A stretch of 64,000 bases of DNA from Marinobacterium arenosum (lineage in GTDB: Bacteria; Pseudomonadota; Gammaproteobacteria; Pseudomonadales; Balneatricaceae): positions 27,489 to 91,488 of the forward strand of contig NZ_JAILYN010000016.1 of NCBI RefSeq assembly GCF_019795155.1. The letters are read 5' to 3'. Positions 1 through 12,602 of this stretch are shown here, one piece after another. The notes beneath the pieces are model-generated. The model was given only the letters and a program-made list of their open reading frames with translations, searched no databases and was not told the origin of the DNA. The position numbers and the translations under genes were made by a program. Positions within the stretch are counted from its first letter, which is position 1, and each line of letters opens with the position of its first letter.

Positions 1-191
1 TGTCCGGCGTCACTGCCGCTGACAGCAGCGCGCTGTCGTTGTGGCTCTGTATCCGGCGCCAGGCCGACCGGCGCGGCCTGCGGCTCTATGCGCTGAACGT
101 ACCGGAAAAACTGCACGCGCTGAGCCGGCTGGTCGGCCTGGAGCGGGAGTGGACCGAAGCGCTGCCCGTCGACCAGGCGCTGCCGGCCTGA
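1..191 (+). CDS. mlaB: MlaB, STAS-domain subunit of the Mla lipid transporter (3' part only)
   Basis: The reading frame enters the window from the left and stops at a TGA at 189-191, giving 62 residues. They fit the second half of a single-domain STAS protein: a VTAADSSALSLWL segment like the conserved helix-start of MlaB, then a short strand and a final helix ending in DQALPA. In the known system MlaB binds the MlaF ATPase in the cytoplasm and stabilises the MlaFEDB complex that moves phospholipids between outer and inner membrane. The next genes, ibaG and murA, follow mla operons in E. coli and pseudomonads, which supports the call. The start is outside the window. Confidence 0.85.
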   Translation, partial: SGVTAADSSALSLWLCIRRQADRRGLRLYALNVPEKLHALSRLVGLEREWTEALPVDQALPA

Positions 192-290
192 TAAATCCGC
201 GCAGGTCGGGCCGCGCAGGTCGGGCCGCGCAGGGCAAGCTGCGTTGAGCGGGGCGCTCCGGTATCATGGGGCGCTGCGCTTTATAAGTTG

Positions 291-310
291 AATTCTTTAA
301 AATTCTTTAA
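291..310 (+). promoter_or_regulatory. AT-rich tandem 10-bp repeat before ibaG
   Basis: AATTCTTTAA occurs twice without a gap in an AT-rich patch, just upstream of ibaG and inside otherwise GC-rich DNA. It probably overlaps the ibaG-murA-his promoter. No clear -35/-10 pair was assigned. Confidence 0.35.
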
Positions 311-337
311 ATTAGTTACGATTGTACGGGGTCTTGC

Positions 338-1868
<1,531 letters not shown>

Positions 1869-1874
1869 GAGTGA

Positions 1875-2540
1875 GTGAAGATCAGGATGAAGCAGAATCT
1901 GACTATTGCCCTGTCCAAGGGGCGTATTCTGAAAGAAACCCTGCCGCTGCTGGCGGCTGCCGGTATCGAACCGGCCGAGGATATCTTTAGCAGCCGCAAA
2001 CTGATCTTCGACACCAACCATGACAACATCAAGCTGGTGGTGATCCGTGCCACCGACGTGCCGACCTATGTCGAGTACGGCGGTGCCGATATGGGCGTGG
2101 CCGGTAAGGATGTACTGCTGGAACATGGCGGCGAGGGGCTGTACGAGCCGATCGACCTGGAGATCGCCAAGTGCAAGCTGATGGTGGCGGGCATGAAGGA
2201 TGCGCCTTCGGTCAACGGCCGGATGAAGGTGGCCACCAAGTTCGTCAACGTGACCCGTGACTACTTCGCACGCAAGGGCCAGCAGGTGGACATCATCAAG
2301 CTGTACGGGGCGATGGAGCTGGCGCCGATCATGGGGCTGGCCGACCGCATCGTCGATATCGTCGACACCGGCAACACCCTGCGTGCCAACGGCCTGGAGC
2401 CGATGGAGCATATCGCCGATATCAGCTCGCGGCTGGTGGTTGGTCAGGCGTCGCTGAAGATGAAGCACCGCCAGATCCAGCCGATTCTCGACCTGCTGGA
2501 CACGGCTATCGCGGCGCGTCGCGCGGAGGTGAACGGATGA
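1875..2540 (+). CDS. hisG: ATP phosphoribosyltransferase, short-form catalytic subunit HisG
   Basis: Condenses ATP with PRPP in the first step of histidine synthesis. The protein is 221 residues from the GTG at 1875, or 217 from the ATG at 1887 ([15 protein letters not shown]); either start is possible and the second fits homologues slightly better. It is the short form, which in this family needs the HisZ regulatory subunit; no hisZ is in the window. Conserved pieces are [29 protein letters not shown] and the PRPP-loop-like [14 protein letters not shown]. It overlaps hisD by four bases (ATGA). Confidence 0.96.
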   Translation: MKIRMKQNLTIALSKGRILKETLPLLAAAGIEPAEDIFSSRKLIFDTNHDNIKLVVIRATDVPTYVEYGGADMGVAGKDVLLEHGGEGLYEPIDLEIAKCKLMVAGMKDAPSVNGRMKVATKFVNVTRDYFARKGQQVDIIKLYGAMELAPIMGLADRIVDIVDTGNTLRANGLEPMEHIADISSRLVVGQASLKMKHRQIQPILDLLDTAIAARRAEVNG

Positions 2541-3844
2541 GCGAGCTGAACATTCTCAAGCTGGACAGCAGCCAGGACGATTTTGCCGCCCAGTTGGACC
2601 GGCTGCTGGCCTGGGAGTCGGTCTCCGACAGCAAGGTCAACCAGATCGTCGATGAGATCCTGATGAAGGTCAAGGCGGAAGGGGATGCCGCGGTGGTGGA
2701 ATACACCAACCGCTTCGACCGGATGTCGGTGGCCTCGATGGCCGAGCTGGAGATGAGCCGCGAACGGCTGCAGCAGGCGCTGGACGGCCTGCCGGCGGAG
2801 CAGCGCCAGGCGCTGGAAACGGCAGCTGAGCGGGTGCGCACCTACCACGAACGTCAGAAGGGCGAGTCCTGGCAGTACACCGAAGCGGACGGCACCATGC
2901 TGGGCCAGCAGGTGACGCCGATGGACCGGGTCGGCCTCTACGTGCCGGGCGGCAAGGCATCCTATCCGTCGTCGGTGCTGATGAACGCGATGCCGGCCAA
3001 GGTGGCGGGCGTCGGCGAGATCATCATGGTGGTACCGACACCGGCCGGCGAGCTGAACGAGCTGGTTCTGGCGGCGGCGGCACTGGCCGGCGTCGACCGG
3101 GTGTTCTGCATCGGCGGCGCCCAGGCGGTGGCTGCGCTGGCCTATGGTACCGAGACGGTGCCCAAGGTCGACAAGATCGTCGGCCCCGGCAACATTTTCG
3201 TGGCGACCGCCAAGCGGGCGGTGTTCGGTGCCGTCGGTATCGATATGATCGCCGGCCCGTCGGAGATCCTGGTGATCTGCGACGGCAAGACCGACCCGGA
3301 CTGGGTGGCGATGGACCTGTTCTCGCAGGCCGAGCACGATGAAGATGCCCAGTCGATCCTGGTCTGCCCGGACGCCGATTACATCGACCGGGTTGAACAG
3401 AGTATCGCCAAGCTGCTGCCGACCATGGAGCGTGAGTCGATCATCGAAGTGTCGCTGCGTGAGCGGGCGGCGTTGATCAAGGTGCGTGATATGGCCGAGG
3501 CGGTCGAGGTTGGCAACCGGATTGCGCCGGAACACCTGGAGCTGTCGGTCGACAACCCGGAAGAGCTGTTGCCGCAGATCCGCCATGCCGGTGCGATCTT
3601 CATGGGGCGCTACACCGCCGAGGCGCTGGGCGACTACTGCGCCGGCCCGAACCACGTGCTGCCGACCTCCGGCACCGCGCGGTTTTCGTCGCCGCTAGGG
3701 GTCTATGACTTCCAGAAGCGCTCGTCGCTGATCTACTTCTCGGCCGACGGCGCCTCCGAGATGGGCAAGGTCGCCTCGGTATTGGCCCGTGGCGAAAGCC
3801 TGACCGCTCACGCCCGCTCGGCCGAGTACCGTATCAAAGACTGA
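2537..3844 (+). CDS. hisD: Histidinol dehydrogenase HisD
   Basis: Oxidises L-histidinol to L-histidine in two NAD-dependent steps, the end of the pathway. The 435-residue length is typical. Recognisable segments are [63 protein letters not shown] and the zinc-site stretch [12 protein letters not shown] with its Gln and His. It is translationally coupled to hisG. The next gene is not hisC, unlike the order often seen in pseudomonads, so the his run ends here. Confidence 0.98.
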   Translation: MSELNILKLDSSQDDFAAQLDRLLAWESVSDSKVNQIVDEILMKVKAEGDAAVVEYTNRFDRMSVASMAELEMSRERLQQALDGLPAEQRQALETAAERVRTYHERQKGESWQYTEADGTMLGQQVTPMDRVGLYVPGGKASYPSSVLMNAMPAKVAGVGEIIMVVPTPAGELNELVLAAAALAGVDRVFCIGGAQAVAALAYGTETVPKVDKIVGPGNIFVATAKRAVFGAVGIDMIAGPSEILVICDGKTDPDWVAMDLFSQAEHDEDAQSILVCPDADYIDRVEQSIAKLLPTMERESIIEVSLRERAALIKVRDMAEAVEVGNRIAPEHLELSVDNPEELLPQIRHAGAIFMGRYTAEALGDYCAGPNHVLPTSGTARFSSPLGVYDFQKRSSLIYFSADGASEMGKVASVLARGESLTAHARSAEYRIKD

Positions 3845-3880
3845 CCGGAACCGTCCGGTCCGATAGAGGGCAGGAGTAAC

Positions 3881-4138
3881 ATGAAGTACAGCGAAGAAGA
3901 TATCCGCCGGCTGACCTGGCAGTGCCGCCGTGGCATGCTGGAGCTGGATGTGCTGTTCGTGCCGTTCATGGAGCAGGCGTTCCGTGATCAGAGCGAAGAG
4001 GATCAGGACCGGTTCGTCAAACTGCTCGATGAGCAGGACCAGGACCTGTTTCTCTGGTTCATGCAGCGCGAAGAGCCGCAGGATCCGGATCTGAAACGGA
4101 TCGTCAATATCATCCTCGACCGTGTTCAGCCGGATTGA
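3881..4138 (+). CDS. sdhE: SdhE, FAD assembly factor of succinate dehydrogenase
   Basis: An 85-residue, highly acidic protein with the RGxxE signature of the SdhE/YgfY/Sdh5 family (RGMLE, residues 17-21), preceded by the conserved IRRLTWQC. The family promotes covalent attachment of FAD to SdhA in the cytoplasm. A strong ribosome site (GGCAGGAG) precedes the ATG. Its last codons overlap the start of ygfX, the classic sdhE-ygfX pair. Confidence 0.95.
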   Translation: MKYSEEDIRRLTWQCRRGMLELDVLFVPFMEQAFRDQSEEDQDRFVKLLDEQDQDLFLWFMQREEPQDPDLKRIVNIILDRVQPD

Positions 4139-4550
4139 TCTGCGGCTGAAACCCTCCCGTCTCTGGCGTGGCTGGCGCTTGCTGGTCCACGCCGTTGCGC
4201 TGCTGGCGATCTGGCTGGCGGCGCTATCTCCTTTCCTGCAATGGCTGTTTTCACTGCTGCTGGTGATGTCGCTGCTATACAGCTTTATCGGCCCGTCCGA
4301 GCGGATCGAGCGGCTGGTCTGGCAGGCCGCCGAGGGCGACCTGCGTCTGCTGGGCCGGCATGGCTGGCTGCAGGTCACCGAGATCCGGGCGTTGCTGGCT
4401 AGCCGTTGGCTGATCTATATGCAGTTGCGCGTCGCCGAACGGCTGCTGCCGTTGCCGTTGTTGGTCTGGCGCGATTCGGTTGATGCCGACGGCTTTCGCC
4501 GGCTCAGCGTATTGGCCCGACACGCCAAGCCGCCGCAGGATTCTTGTTAA
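4122..4550 (+). CDS. YgfX-family inner membrane protein (CptA-like)
   Basis: A 142-residue protein starting at GTG inside the end of sdhE. Residues about 19-55 form a hydrophobic hairpin that could cross the membrane twice, followed by a soluble part with repeated WLQV/LLASRWLIYM/LLVWRDSVD strands, the layout of YgfX. In E. coli this protein was described as a toxin-like partner of SdhE acting on cytoskeletal proteins; whether that holds here is unknown. Sequence conservation in the family is low, so the call rests mainly on position and topology. Confidence 0.8.
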   Translation: MFSRIDLRLKPSRLWRGWRLLVHAVALLAIWLAALSPFLQWLFSLLLVMSLLYSFIGPSERIERLVWQAAEGDLRLLGRHGWLQVTEIRALLASRWLIYMQLRVAERLLPLPLLVWRDSVDADGFRRLSVLARHAKPPQDSC

Positions 4551-4597
4551 GAATCTAACCCCGCTCGAGGGCGAAATCGTCGGACGTACCAAGATCT

Positions 4598-5138
4598 GTC
4601 GCGGTCAGAGCCCGCTGCTACGGGGTTTCCTGCTTCGTAGCAGTCCGCTCCGAGGGCGACGGGTTATGGGGAGGCTAGAAATCGCCGTTGGTCGCGGCTG
4701 AAGCCGCTCCCACAGGAGTCATACTTCGTAGCAGCCTCTCCGAGGGAAAACATCGCGGACTGTGCCAAGGCCCTGTCGCGGCTGAAGCCCCTCCTACACG
4801 GGCCGTGCTTCGTAATCCGTAGGTTGGGATGAGGTACGAATCCCAACGATCCCAGGTAGGTGCCGGACCTGGCCGGCCAAACGCCGACAGGCGTTTTCAA
4901 CCGCCTGCGGCGGTGGCGCCCCGGGTGGCGCCCTACAGGGCCCTGCCGTAGCAGCCCGCTCCGAGGGCGGTATCTGCGGACCGTGCCAAGTCCGTCGCGG
5001 TCGGTACCCAAAGGGTATGCCAAGCCAGCTGCTACAGGGGCGTACTTCGTAGCAGCTCGCTCCGAGAGCGACACCCTCGGACCGTGCCAAGACCTGTCGC
5101 GGTCGGTACCCAAAGGGCATGCCAAGCCCGCTGCTACA
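4598..5138 (+). repeat. REP cluster 1 between ygfX and nadB
   Basis: Contains good REP hairpins at 4598-4621, 4637-4660, 4993-5034, 5049-5072 and 5097-5138, one at about 4948, plus decayed copies around 4691-4790. Units alternate orientation. Each has GTAG at one foot and a GCTCCGA loop, or a longer loop with GGCATGCC. The copy at 5049 has stem arms GCTC/GAGC, different from the usual GCCC/GGGC but still paired. No credible gene lies here, although short open frames run through it. Confidence 0.9.
4819..4847 (+). repeat. Second-family GTAG hairpin
   Basis: GTAG is followed by GTTGGGAT, a short loop and ATCCCAAC. This is a different hairpin from the main REPs but has the same GTAG foot, and resembles a REP family widespread in proteobacteria. 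Single copy seen in the window. Confidence 0.6.
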
Positions 5139-5193
5139 GGTTTTTGCGTTTGCTGGCAGCTCGAACCCTGGGCGATCTCTCAATATCGATGGC

Positions 5194-6807
5194 TCAGCGG
5201 CGCGGCCACTGGTAGTTGACCGGGGTCAGCACGGTATCGCGCAGCTCCGGTCCTGGCTCCGGGTAATCCAGCGTGTAATGCAGGCCGCGGCTTTCGTGGC
5301 GCAGCATCGACGAGCGGATGATCAGGTCGGCAACCAGCGCCAGGTTGCGCAGTTCCAGCAGGTCGCGGCTGATTTTGTAGTTGCTGTAGTACTCGGTGAT
5401 CTCCTGCTGCAGCATGTCGACCCGGTGCTTGGCGCGTTGCAGCCGCTTGGTGGTGCGTACGATGCCGACGTAGTCCCACATGAAACGGCGCAGTTCATCC
5501 CAGTTGTGGGAGATGATCACATCCTCGTCGGAGTCGGTCACCAGCGACTCGTCCCAATCCGGTATCTGCGGCTGTTCCGGTGTGCCGGCCAGTTCACGGC
5601 TGATCTGTTCGGCGGCCGAGCGGGCATAGACGATGCATTCCAGCAGCGAGTTGCTGGCCAGCCGGTTGGCGCCGTGCAGGCCGGTGAAGGCGGTCTCGCC
5701 GATCGCGTACAGGCCGGCCACGTCGGTGGCGCCGTACTGATCGGTCATTACGCCGCCACAGGTATAGTGGGCCGCCGGTACCACCGGGATCGGCTCCTTG
5801 GTGATATCGATGCCGTACTTCAGGCAGCGCTTGTGGATGGTCGGGAAGTGTGACTGGATGAACTCGGCCGGTTTGTGGGAGATATCCAGGTAGACGCAGT
5901 CGCAGCCGAGCCGTTTCATCTCGTGGTCGATGGCGCGGGCGACGATATCACGCGGCGCCAGTTCGCCGCGTTCATCGTAGCGGTCCATGAAGCGCTCGCC
6001 ATTGGGCAGTCGCAGCTTGCCGCCTTCGCCGCGCACCGCTTCGGTGATCAGGTAGGACTTGGCCTGCGGATGGTAAAGGCAGGTCGGGTGGAACTGGTTG
6101 AACTCCATATTGGCCACCCGGCAGCCGGCACGCCAGGCCATGGCGATGCCGTCGCCGCTGGCGCCGTCCGGGTTGCTGGTGTAGAGGTAGGCCTTGGAGG
6201 CGCCGCCGGTGGCCAGTACCACGAACGGGGCCTGGAACACCTCAACATGCCCGCTCTTGTTGTTTAGCACGTAGGCGCCGACGCAGCGGTTGTTCGGCAG
6301 CCGCAGCTTGTCGCGGGTGATCAGGTCGACCGCCACATGGTGCTCGAACAGGTCGATCTGGCTATGTTCCCGGGCACGCTCGATCAGGGTTCGCTGGACC
6401 GCCTTGCCGGTGGCGTCGGCGGCGTGGATGATACGGCGCTGTGAGTGGCCACCCTCCTTGGTCAGGTGGTAGCTCTCCTCAGCATCGTCGCCATTACGGG
6501 TGAACGGGACGCCCTGGCCGATCAGCCAGTCAATCGCCTCGCGGCCGTGGCTGACGGTAAAGCGCACGGCATCCTCGTGGCTCAGCGACGCGCCGGCGGT
6601 CATGGTATCGGCAACGTGCTCGGCAATGCTGTCCGCTTCATCCAGTACCGCGGCGATACCGCCCTGGGCGTGCCAGGTGGAGCCGGCGTTCAGCTCCCCC
6701 TTGCTGAGCACCGCCACCCGGTGGTGTTCGGCCAGCTGTAGCGCCAGAGTCAGGCCGGCGGAGCCGGAGCCGATAATCAGTACGTCATGGCTGTTTGATC
6801 TGGTCAT
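5194..6807 (-). CDS. nadB: L-aspartate oxidase NadB
   Basis: FAD-dependent oxidation of L-aspartate to iminoaspartate, the first step of de novo NAD synthesis. The 537 residues begin with the dinucleotide-binding motif GSGSAGL after DVLIIG. They continue with the conserved [58 protein letters not shown] and [10 protein letters not shown] segments, and end with the usual helical domain. It is divergent from rpoE, the arrangement found in E. coli and Pseudomonas. A GGAACGGG stretch precedes the ATG. Confidence 0.98.
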   Translation of the reverse strand: MTRSNSHDVLIIGSGSAGLTLALQLAEHHRVAVLSKGELNAGSTWHAQGGIAAVLDEADSIAEHVADTMTAGASLSHEDAVRFTVSHGREAIDWLIGQGVPFTRNGDDAEESYHLTKEGGHSQRRIIHAADATGKAVQRTLIERAREHSQIDLFEHHVAVDLITRDKLRLPNNRCVGAYVLNNKSGHVEVFQAPFVVLATGGASKAYLYTSNPDGASGDGIAMAWRAGCRVANMEFNQFHPTCLYHPQAKSYLITEAVRGEGGKLRLPNGERFMDRYDERGELAPRDIVARAIDHEMKRLGCDCVYLDISHKPAEFIQSHFPTIHKRCLKYGIDITKEPIPVVPAAHYTCGGVMTDQYGATDVAGLYAIGETAFTGLHGANRLASNSLLECIVYARSAAEQISRELAGTPEQPQIPDWDESLVTDSDEDVIISHNWDELRRFMWDYVGIVRTTKRLQRAKHRVDMLQQEITEYYSNYKISRDLLELRNLALVADLIIRSSMLRHESRGLHYTLDYPEPGPELRDTVLTPVNYQWPRR

Positions 6808-7020
6808 CCCGTTCCTTAACTATTGTTCTGGTCGTGCGACCGTTCATCGGACCGCAACATTATGCCGCCGGGCCGGCAATTATGGAATTCGCTGACAGCA
6901 GCGTGCGTTCTCTGTTATCCGGCCAGCTCTATCGAGGCCTCTTTAGCCCGAATCCGCCAGCGTGAGCGCCTTGTTCTCATCCAAAAAAATGAGGATGCCC
7001 CTTAATTTTCCGTAAGCCCG

Positions 7021-7047
7021 GGAACTTTCATTCAAGCGACTGTCGAA
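7021..7047 (+). promoter_or_regulatory. Sigma-E type promoter before rpoE
   Basis: GGAACTT, a 15-bp spacer and TCGAA match the extracytoplasmic sigma-E/AlgU promoter consensus (GGAACTT, about 15-16, TCnnA). It lies about 125 bp upstream of the rpoE GTG in the nadB-rpoE gap, so it predicts autoregulation of the operon. Confidence 0.75.
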
Positions 7048-7170
7048 CACTGTAGTTCGAGGCACTCTGCTGGTTGAAGCTTGCAATGGGGTAGAGGCAG
7101 TTGAATACTTCATGCGGTGGCGTATCCGGTTCGGGTACGATGATTTTAGGGACGGTAATAAGGAATCAGA

Positions 7171-7764
7171 GTGTCTAACGAGAGCCAGGCCGAGATCGAC
7201 AAGCGACTCGTGCAGCGGGTGCAGGCCGGCGATAAGCGGGCTTTCGATCTGCTGGTCAAGAAGTATCAGCATAAGATCATCGGCCTGATTGGTCGCTACG
7301 TTTACGACCATCACGAGGCGCTGGATGTGGCCCAGGAAGCGTTTATCAAGGCCTACCGCGCACTGCCGAATTTCCGCGGTGACAGTGCCTTTTATACCTG
7401 GCTGTACCGGATTGCGATCAACACGGCCAAGAATCACCTGGTGGCCAAGGGACGTCGACCACCGGATGTGGATGTGGATGTCAGTGACGCCCAGCACTTT
7501 GAAAGTGCCGCGGAACTGAAAAACATCGAATCGCCCGAGGCTAGCCTGTATCGGGATCAACTGGAGCAGGTGGTCAAGCGTACGCTGGACCGGCTGCCGG
7601 AGGACCTGCGTGTCGCCCTGACGCTGCGCGAATTCGAGGGATTGAGTTATGAAGATATCGCCAATGTTATGGACTGCCCGGTTGGTACCGTCCGCTCCCG
7701 GATCTTCCGGGCACGAGAAGCGATAGATAAAGAGATCATGCCGATAATGGCATCGACAGACTGA
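7171..7764 (+). CDS. rpoE: RNA polymerase sigma-E (AlgU/RpoE-type ECF sigma factor)
   Basis: A 197-residue ECF sigma factor. Region 2 holds LVKKYQHKIIGLIGRYV and the DVAQEAFIKAYRALPNFRGDSAFYTWLYRIAINTAKN block; region 4 holds LPEDLRVALTLREFEGLSYEDIANVMDCPVGTVRSRIFRARE. This is close to AlgU/RpoE, which directs envelope-stress genes after release from the membrane anti-sigma factor. The GTG start is preceded by AAGGAATC. It heads the operon with the anti-sigma gene, rseC and mucD. Confidence 0.97.
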   Translation: MSNESQAEIDKRLVQRVQAGDKRAFDLLVKKYQHKIIGLIGRYVYDHHEALDVAQEAFIKAYRALPNFRGDSAFYTWLYRIAINTAKNHLVAKGRRPPDVDVDVSDAQHFESAAELKNIESPEASLYRDQLEQVVKRTLDRLPEDLRVALTLREFEGLSYEDIANVMDCPVGTVRSRIFRAREAIDKEIMPIMASTD

Positions 7765-7800
7765 ATTTGGGACTTTTAGGGAATGCATCGAGGTAGGGCT

Positions 7801-8646
7801 ATGAATGAGCAAGCCGTCGAAAGCCTGTCTGCTGTGATGGATGGCGAGGCGAGCGAGTTTGAGTTGCGCCGCACACTTGAGCAGCTGGAACAGTCGCCTG
7901 AAATAGGCGAGCAGTGGCGTCGTTTCCATGTCGCACGTAACGCACTGCGCGGCGAGCCAATACAGGGGGTGGGTGTGGATATCAGTGCCGGGGTGATGGC
8001 CGCGGTGGAGGCGGAAGCGCCTCTAGAGGTTGATCCGGCGCCACGGGAACAGGCGCCGGCCAGCGATGAGCGTCGCCTGCACAACCGCTTCTTGAAGCCG
8101 CTGACCAGCATGGCGGTGGCGGCATCGGTCACCGCGATGGTGATTCTTGGCGTGCAGAATCTCGGCCAGCAGAGCCCGGCTCAACTGGCGGACAGCCGGC
8201 CGCAGTACACGCTGCCGTCGGCCACCGGTGGCAACGACAGCCTGATGCCCGCGCAGTTCGGCAATCGTACCGTGCTGGGCGGCAATACAGGTCAGGAGCC
8301 GGAGGTGATCCGCCTGTCACAGGGGTTGGCGCACTATATCGCCCAGCACCAGCATCTTTTGAGTGAACAGAAACCGGCCTGGAGTGCCAAGTGGCTGCCC
8401 GAGGGCTTCCGTAATGTGCGTCACGAGGTGATGCCGCAGGCGGAGGTGATGATGTTCAGCGATGGCAGACACGCGGTGTCGGTCTGTATCGAAGAGCTGG
8501 GTCGGCAGTCGGTGCCTGAAGGCGTGGCCCAGGTGGGCGGCATGATCGCCGTTGGCAAGCGCCAGGGTAACAAGTTCGTTACCGTGGTGGGCGATGTGCC
8601 GCTGATGATTGCCGAGCGGATCGCCGCATCGGTTAAAACCAACTAA
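7801..8646 (+). CDS. rseA: RseA anti-sigma factor fused to a RseB C-terminal domain
   Basis: 281 residues from the ATG at 7801, which has GAGGTAG upstream; an in-frame start 18 bp earlier looks worse. Residues 1-60 match the cytoplasmic RseA/MucA sigma-binding domain (ESLSAVMDGEASEFELRRTL, W39). A single membrane helix spans about 100-118. A periplasmic stretch holding LAHYIAQHQHLL resembles the MucA tail. Residues 195-279 then match the small C-terminal domain of RseB/MucB (KWLPEGF, FSDGRHAVSVCIE, VTVVGDVPLMIAERIAASV). The large lipid-sensing N-terminal domain of RseB is absent and no separate rseB exists between this gene and rseC. In known systems that small domain contacts RseA and shields it from DegS. 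Here it appears covalently attached. Confidence 0.9.
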   Translation: MNEQAVESLSAVMDGEASEFELRRTLEQLEQSPEIGEQWRRFHVARNALRGEPIQGVGVDISAGVMAAVEAEAPLEVDPAPREQAPASDERRLHNRFLKPLTSMAVAASVTAMVILGVQNLGQQSPAQLADSRPQYTLPSATGGNDSLMPAQFGNRTVLGGNTGQEPEVIRLSQGLAHYIAQHQHLLSEQKPAWSAKWLPEGFRNVRHEVMPQAEVMMFSDGRHAVSVCIEELGRQSVPEGVAQVGGMIAVGKRQGNKFVTVVGDVPLMIAERIAASVKTN

Positions 8647-8668
8647 CAGCAGTTAAGTTAAGCATCAG

Positions 8669-9103
8669 ATGATTGAAGAGCGTGGTCGGGTGGTGGACGT
8701 GGATGCCGATGGCGTCTGGGTGGAGGTGCATAAGCAGAGCGCCTGTGCCAGTTGCAGCGCCCGAGCAGGCTGCGGCCAGCGCCTGGTGGCGGAGGCGACC
8801 GCCGGCAAGCGGGTGGTGATCTGTGTCGAGAACCCGCACCAGCGGCCGGTGACGGTCGAAGACTCGGTGGTGATCGGCATCGCCGAAGGCGCTTTCATGA
8901 AGGCCTCGCTACTGCTCTATCTGATACCTCTAATCGCGTTGTTCGTGCTGGCCGGGCTGGTCAGCCAGGCCGGGGTGGCGGAAGGCTTCGTGATTCTCGC
9001 CGCATTGGTCGGGCTGTTACTCGGGCTCGGGCTGGTGCGCCTGGTCGGGCGCCGTTGGCAGCGCTCGCACGACTATCATCCAATACTGTTGCGGGTCGTC
9101 TGA
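8669..9103 (+). CDS. rseC: RseC/MucC-family positive regulator of sigma-E
   Basis: A 144-residue inner membrane protein. The N-terminal half carries the cysteine cluster CASCSARAGCGQ of the family, and two hydrophobic segments follow at about residues 80-100 and 105-125. RseC is a modest positive modulator of sigma-E activity in E. coli; a redox role has been proposed from its relation to RnfF. It sits 22 bp after the anti-sigma gene and 33 bp before mucD. Confidence 0.93.
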   Translation: MIEERGRVVDVDADGVWVEVHKQSACASCSARAGCGQRLVAEATAGKRVVICVENPHQRPVTVEDSVVIGIAEGAFMKASLLLYLIPLIALFVLAGLVSQAGVAEGFVILAALVGLLLGLGLVRLVGRRWQRSHDYHPILLRVV

Positions 9104-9136
9104 CCCCGAATAGCCGTAAAGGAAGGATCTAACCAA

Positions 9137-10546
9137 ATGCGTAGCATCAGAGCATCCCTATGGGTTTTCTGTCTGTTTGTCTGGGCCTCTGTCGCGCAGG
9201 CGGCCAGCCTGCCCGATTTCAAGTCGCTGGTTAAGGAAGCCTCGCCGGCGGTGGTCAATATCAGCGCCGTGCAGAAATCGACCGAAACGGAGCGGGCGCT
9301 CAATCCGTTCAATGGGCCCGGCTACGAAGATATGCCGGAGATTTTCCGCCACTTCTTCCAGATGCCCGATATCAAGCCGCGTGAGCGCCGTCGCTCGCCG
9401 CAGTCGCTGGGGTCCGGCTTCATTCTCTCCCGGGACGGCTACGTACTGACCAACCACCATGTGATCGATGGTGCCGACGAGGTGATTGTGCGGTTATCAG
9501 ATCGCCGCGAACTGGTGGCTCAGGTGATCGGCTCCGACAAGCGCACCGATATCGCGCTGCTGAAGCTGGATGCCCGTAACCTGCCGACTGTCGAGCTGGG
9601 CAGCTCCGCTGATCTGGAAGTGGGTGAGTGGGTACTGGCGATCGGTTCGCCGTTCGGCTTCGATCACTCGGTGACGGCAGGTATTGTCAGCGCCAAGGAG
9701 CGGGCGCTGGCAAACGAGACCTACGTACCCTTTATCCAGACCGATGTGGCGATCAACCCGGGCAACTCCGGCGGGCCACTGTTCAACCTGGAGGGTGAAG
9801 TGGTGGGTATCAACTCGCAGATCTATACCCGCTCAGGTGGCTTCATGGGGCTGTCGTTCGCCATCCCGATCGATGTGGCGATGGAGGTGGCCGAGCAGCT
9901 GAAGGAGCAGGGCTTCGTCAGCCGTGGCTGGCTTGGTGTGATCATCCAGGAAGTCAACAAGGACCTGGCTGAATCATTCGGCCTGGAGCGCCCGGCCGGT
10001 GCCCTGGTTGCCAAGGTGTTGCCGGAGAGTCCGGCAGAGAGCGGTGGCCTGCAGGAGGGTGATGTGATCACCCGCTTCAATGGCCGTGAGGTGGTGCTCT
10101 CCTCCGATCTGCCGCACATGGTCGGACGGGTGAAGCCGGGTGCCATGGCTAACCTCGACGTGGTGCGGGCGGGCGAGCGCAAGCGGTTGCAGCTGGAGAT
10201 CGGCGAGCTGCCGGAGGAGCAGCCCAAGCTGGCGTCCGGTCAGCAGCAGCACCGTGATCAGCCGCATGGCAACCGGCTGGATGTGGTGGTCGCGGAGCTG
10301 GATGGCGAGCGTAAGGCCAAGTGGAACGTGCGCAGCGGCGTGGTGGTACAGCGGGTGCAGAAGGGTGCCGGCGCCAGTGCCGGGTTGATGGTCGGCGACG
10401 TGATTACCATGCTGAACGGCGCGCAGGTCGATTCGGTCGAGCGCTTCAACGAGCTGGTTGCCGAACTGCCCAGTGGCCGTGCGGTGCCGATGCGGATCGT
10501 GCGGCGGGGCAGTCCGTTGTTCGTGCCGCTGAAGCTGAATGATTGA
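9137..10546 (+). CDS. mucD: Periplasmic serine protease/chaperone MucD (DegP-like)
   Basis: A 469-residue HtrA-family protease. A Sec signal peptide ends near AQA at 20-22. The catalytic triad is visible as His108 in TNHHVIDG, Asp138 in TDIALLK and Ser211 in GNSGGPLF. Two PDZ domains follow, at about 265-350 and 375-465. It degrades or refolds damaged envelope proteins and, as MucD, restrains sigma-E activity in pseudomonads. It is the last gene of the rpoE operon. Confidence 0.96.
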   Translation: MRSIRASLWVFCLFVWASVAQAASLPDFKSLVKEASPAVVNISAVQKSTETERALNPFNGPGYEDMPEIFRHFFQMPDIKPRERRRSPQSLGSGFILSRDGYVLTNHHVIDGADEVIVRLSDRRELVAQVIGSDKRTDIALLKLDARNLPTVELGSSADLEVGEWVLAIGSPFGFDHSVTAGIVSAKERALANETYVPFIQTDVAINPGNSGGPLFNLEGEVVGINSQIYTRSGGFMGLSFAIPIDVAMEVAEQLKEQGFVSRGWLGVIIQEVNKDLAESFGLERPAGALVAKVLPESPAESGGLQEGDVITRFNGREVVLSSDLPHMVGRVKPGAMANLDVVRAGERKRLQLEIGELPEEQPKLASGQQQHRDQPHGNRLDVVVAELDGERKAKWNVRSGVVVQRVQKGAGASAGLMVGDVITMLNGAQVDSVERFNELVAELPSGRAVPMRIVRRGSPLFVPLKLND

Positions 10547-10585
10547 GCATCGGCTGGCTGATCGGCCGAGTTAAGACTGTATGCG

Positions 10586-10613
10586 AGAGGGCACACAAAG
10601 CGTGCCCTCCCTA
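10586..10613 (+). repeat. Third-family GTAG hairpin after mucD
   Basis: Arms GAGGGCAC and GTGCCCTC enclose ACAAAGC and are followed by CCTAC, so the other strand has a GTAG foot. A sister copy at 56607-56634 has arms GTGGGCAC/GTGCCCAC. The one differing base is compensated in the partner arm. Confidence 0.6.
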
Positions 10614-10660
10614 CGGAACTGCTAGCGGACCGAATCAGCGGCGCCGCCACTGCTATGGAG

Positions 10661-10684
10661 AAGGGGCCGCAGGCCCCTTTTTAC
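10661..10684 (+). terminator. Rho-independent terminator of the sigma-E operon
   Basis: GGGGCC-GCA-GGCCCC hairpin flanked by A's and followed by a T run, placed after mucD and before lepA. Confidence 0.85.
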
Positions 10685-10793
10685 GTACGCTTGTAGCCTT
10701 TTATCGGTTAATGGAGCGAGATAGCTCCGCTGTGGGAAATACGGTAAACTTGCCGCCTTTCCGTCCAATGTATCTCCGAGTGGTAGTCAATAC

Positions 10794-12593
<1,800 letters not shown>

Positions 12594-12602
12594 GGAACTG
12601 CC

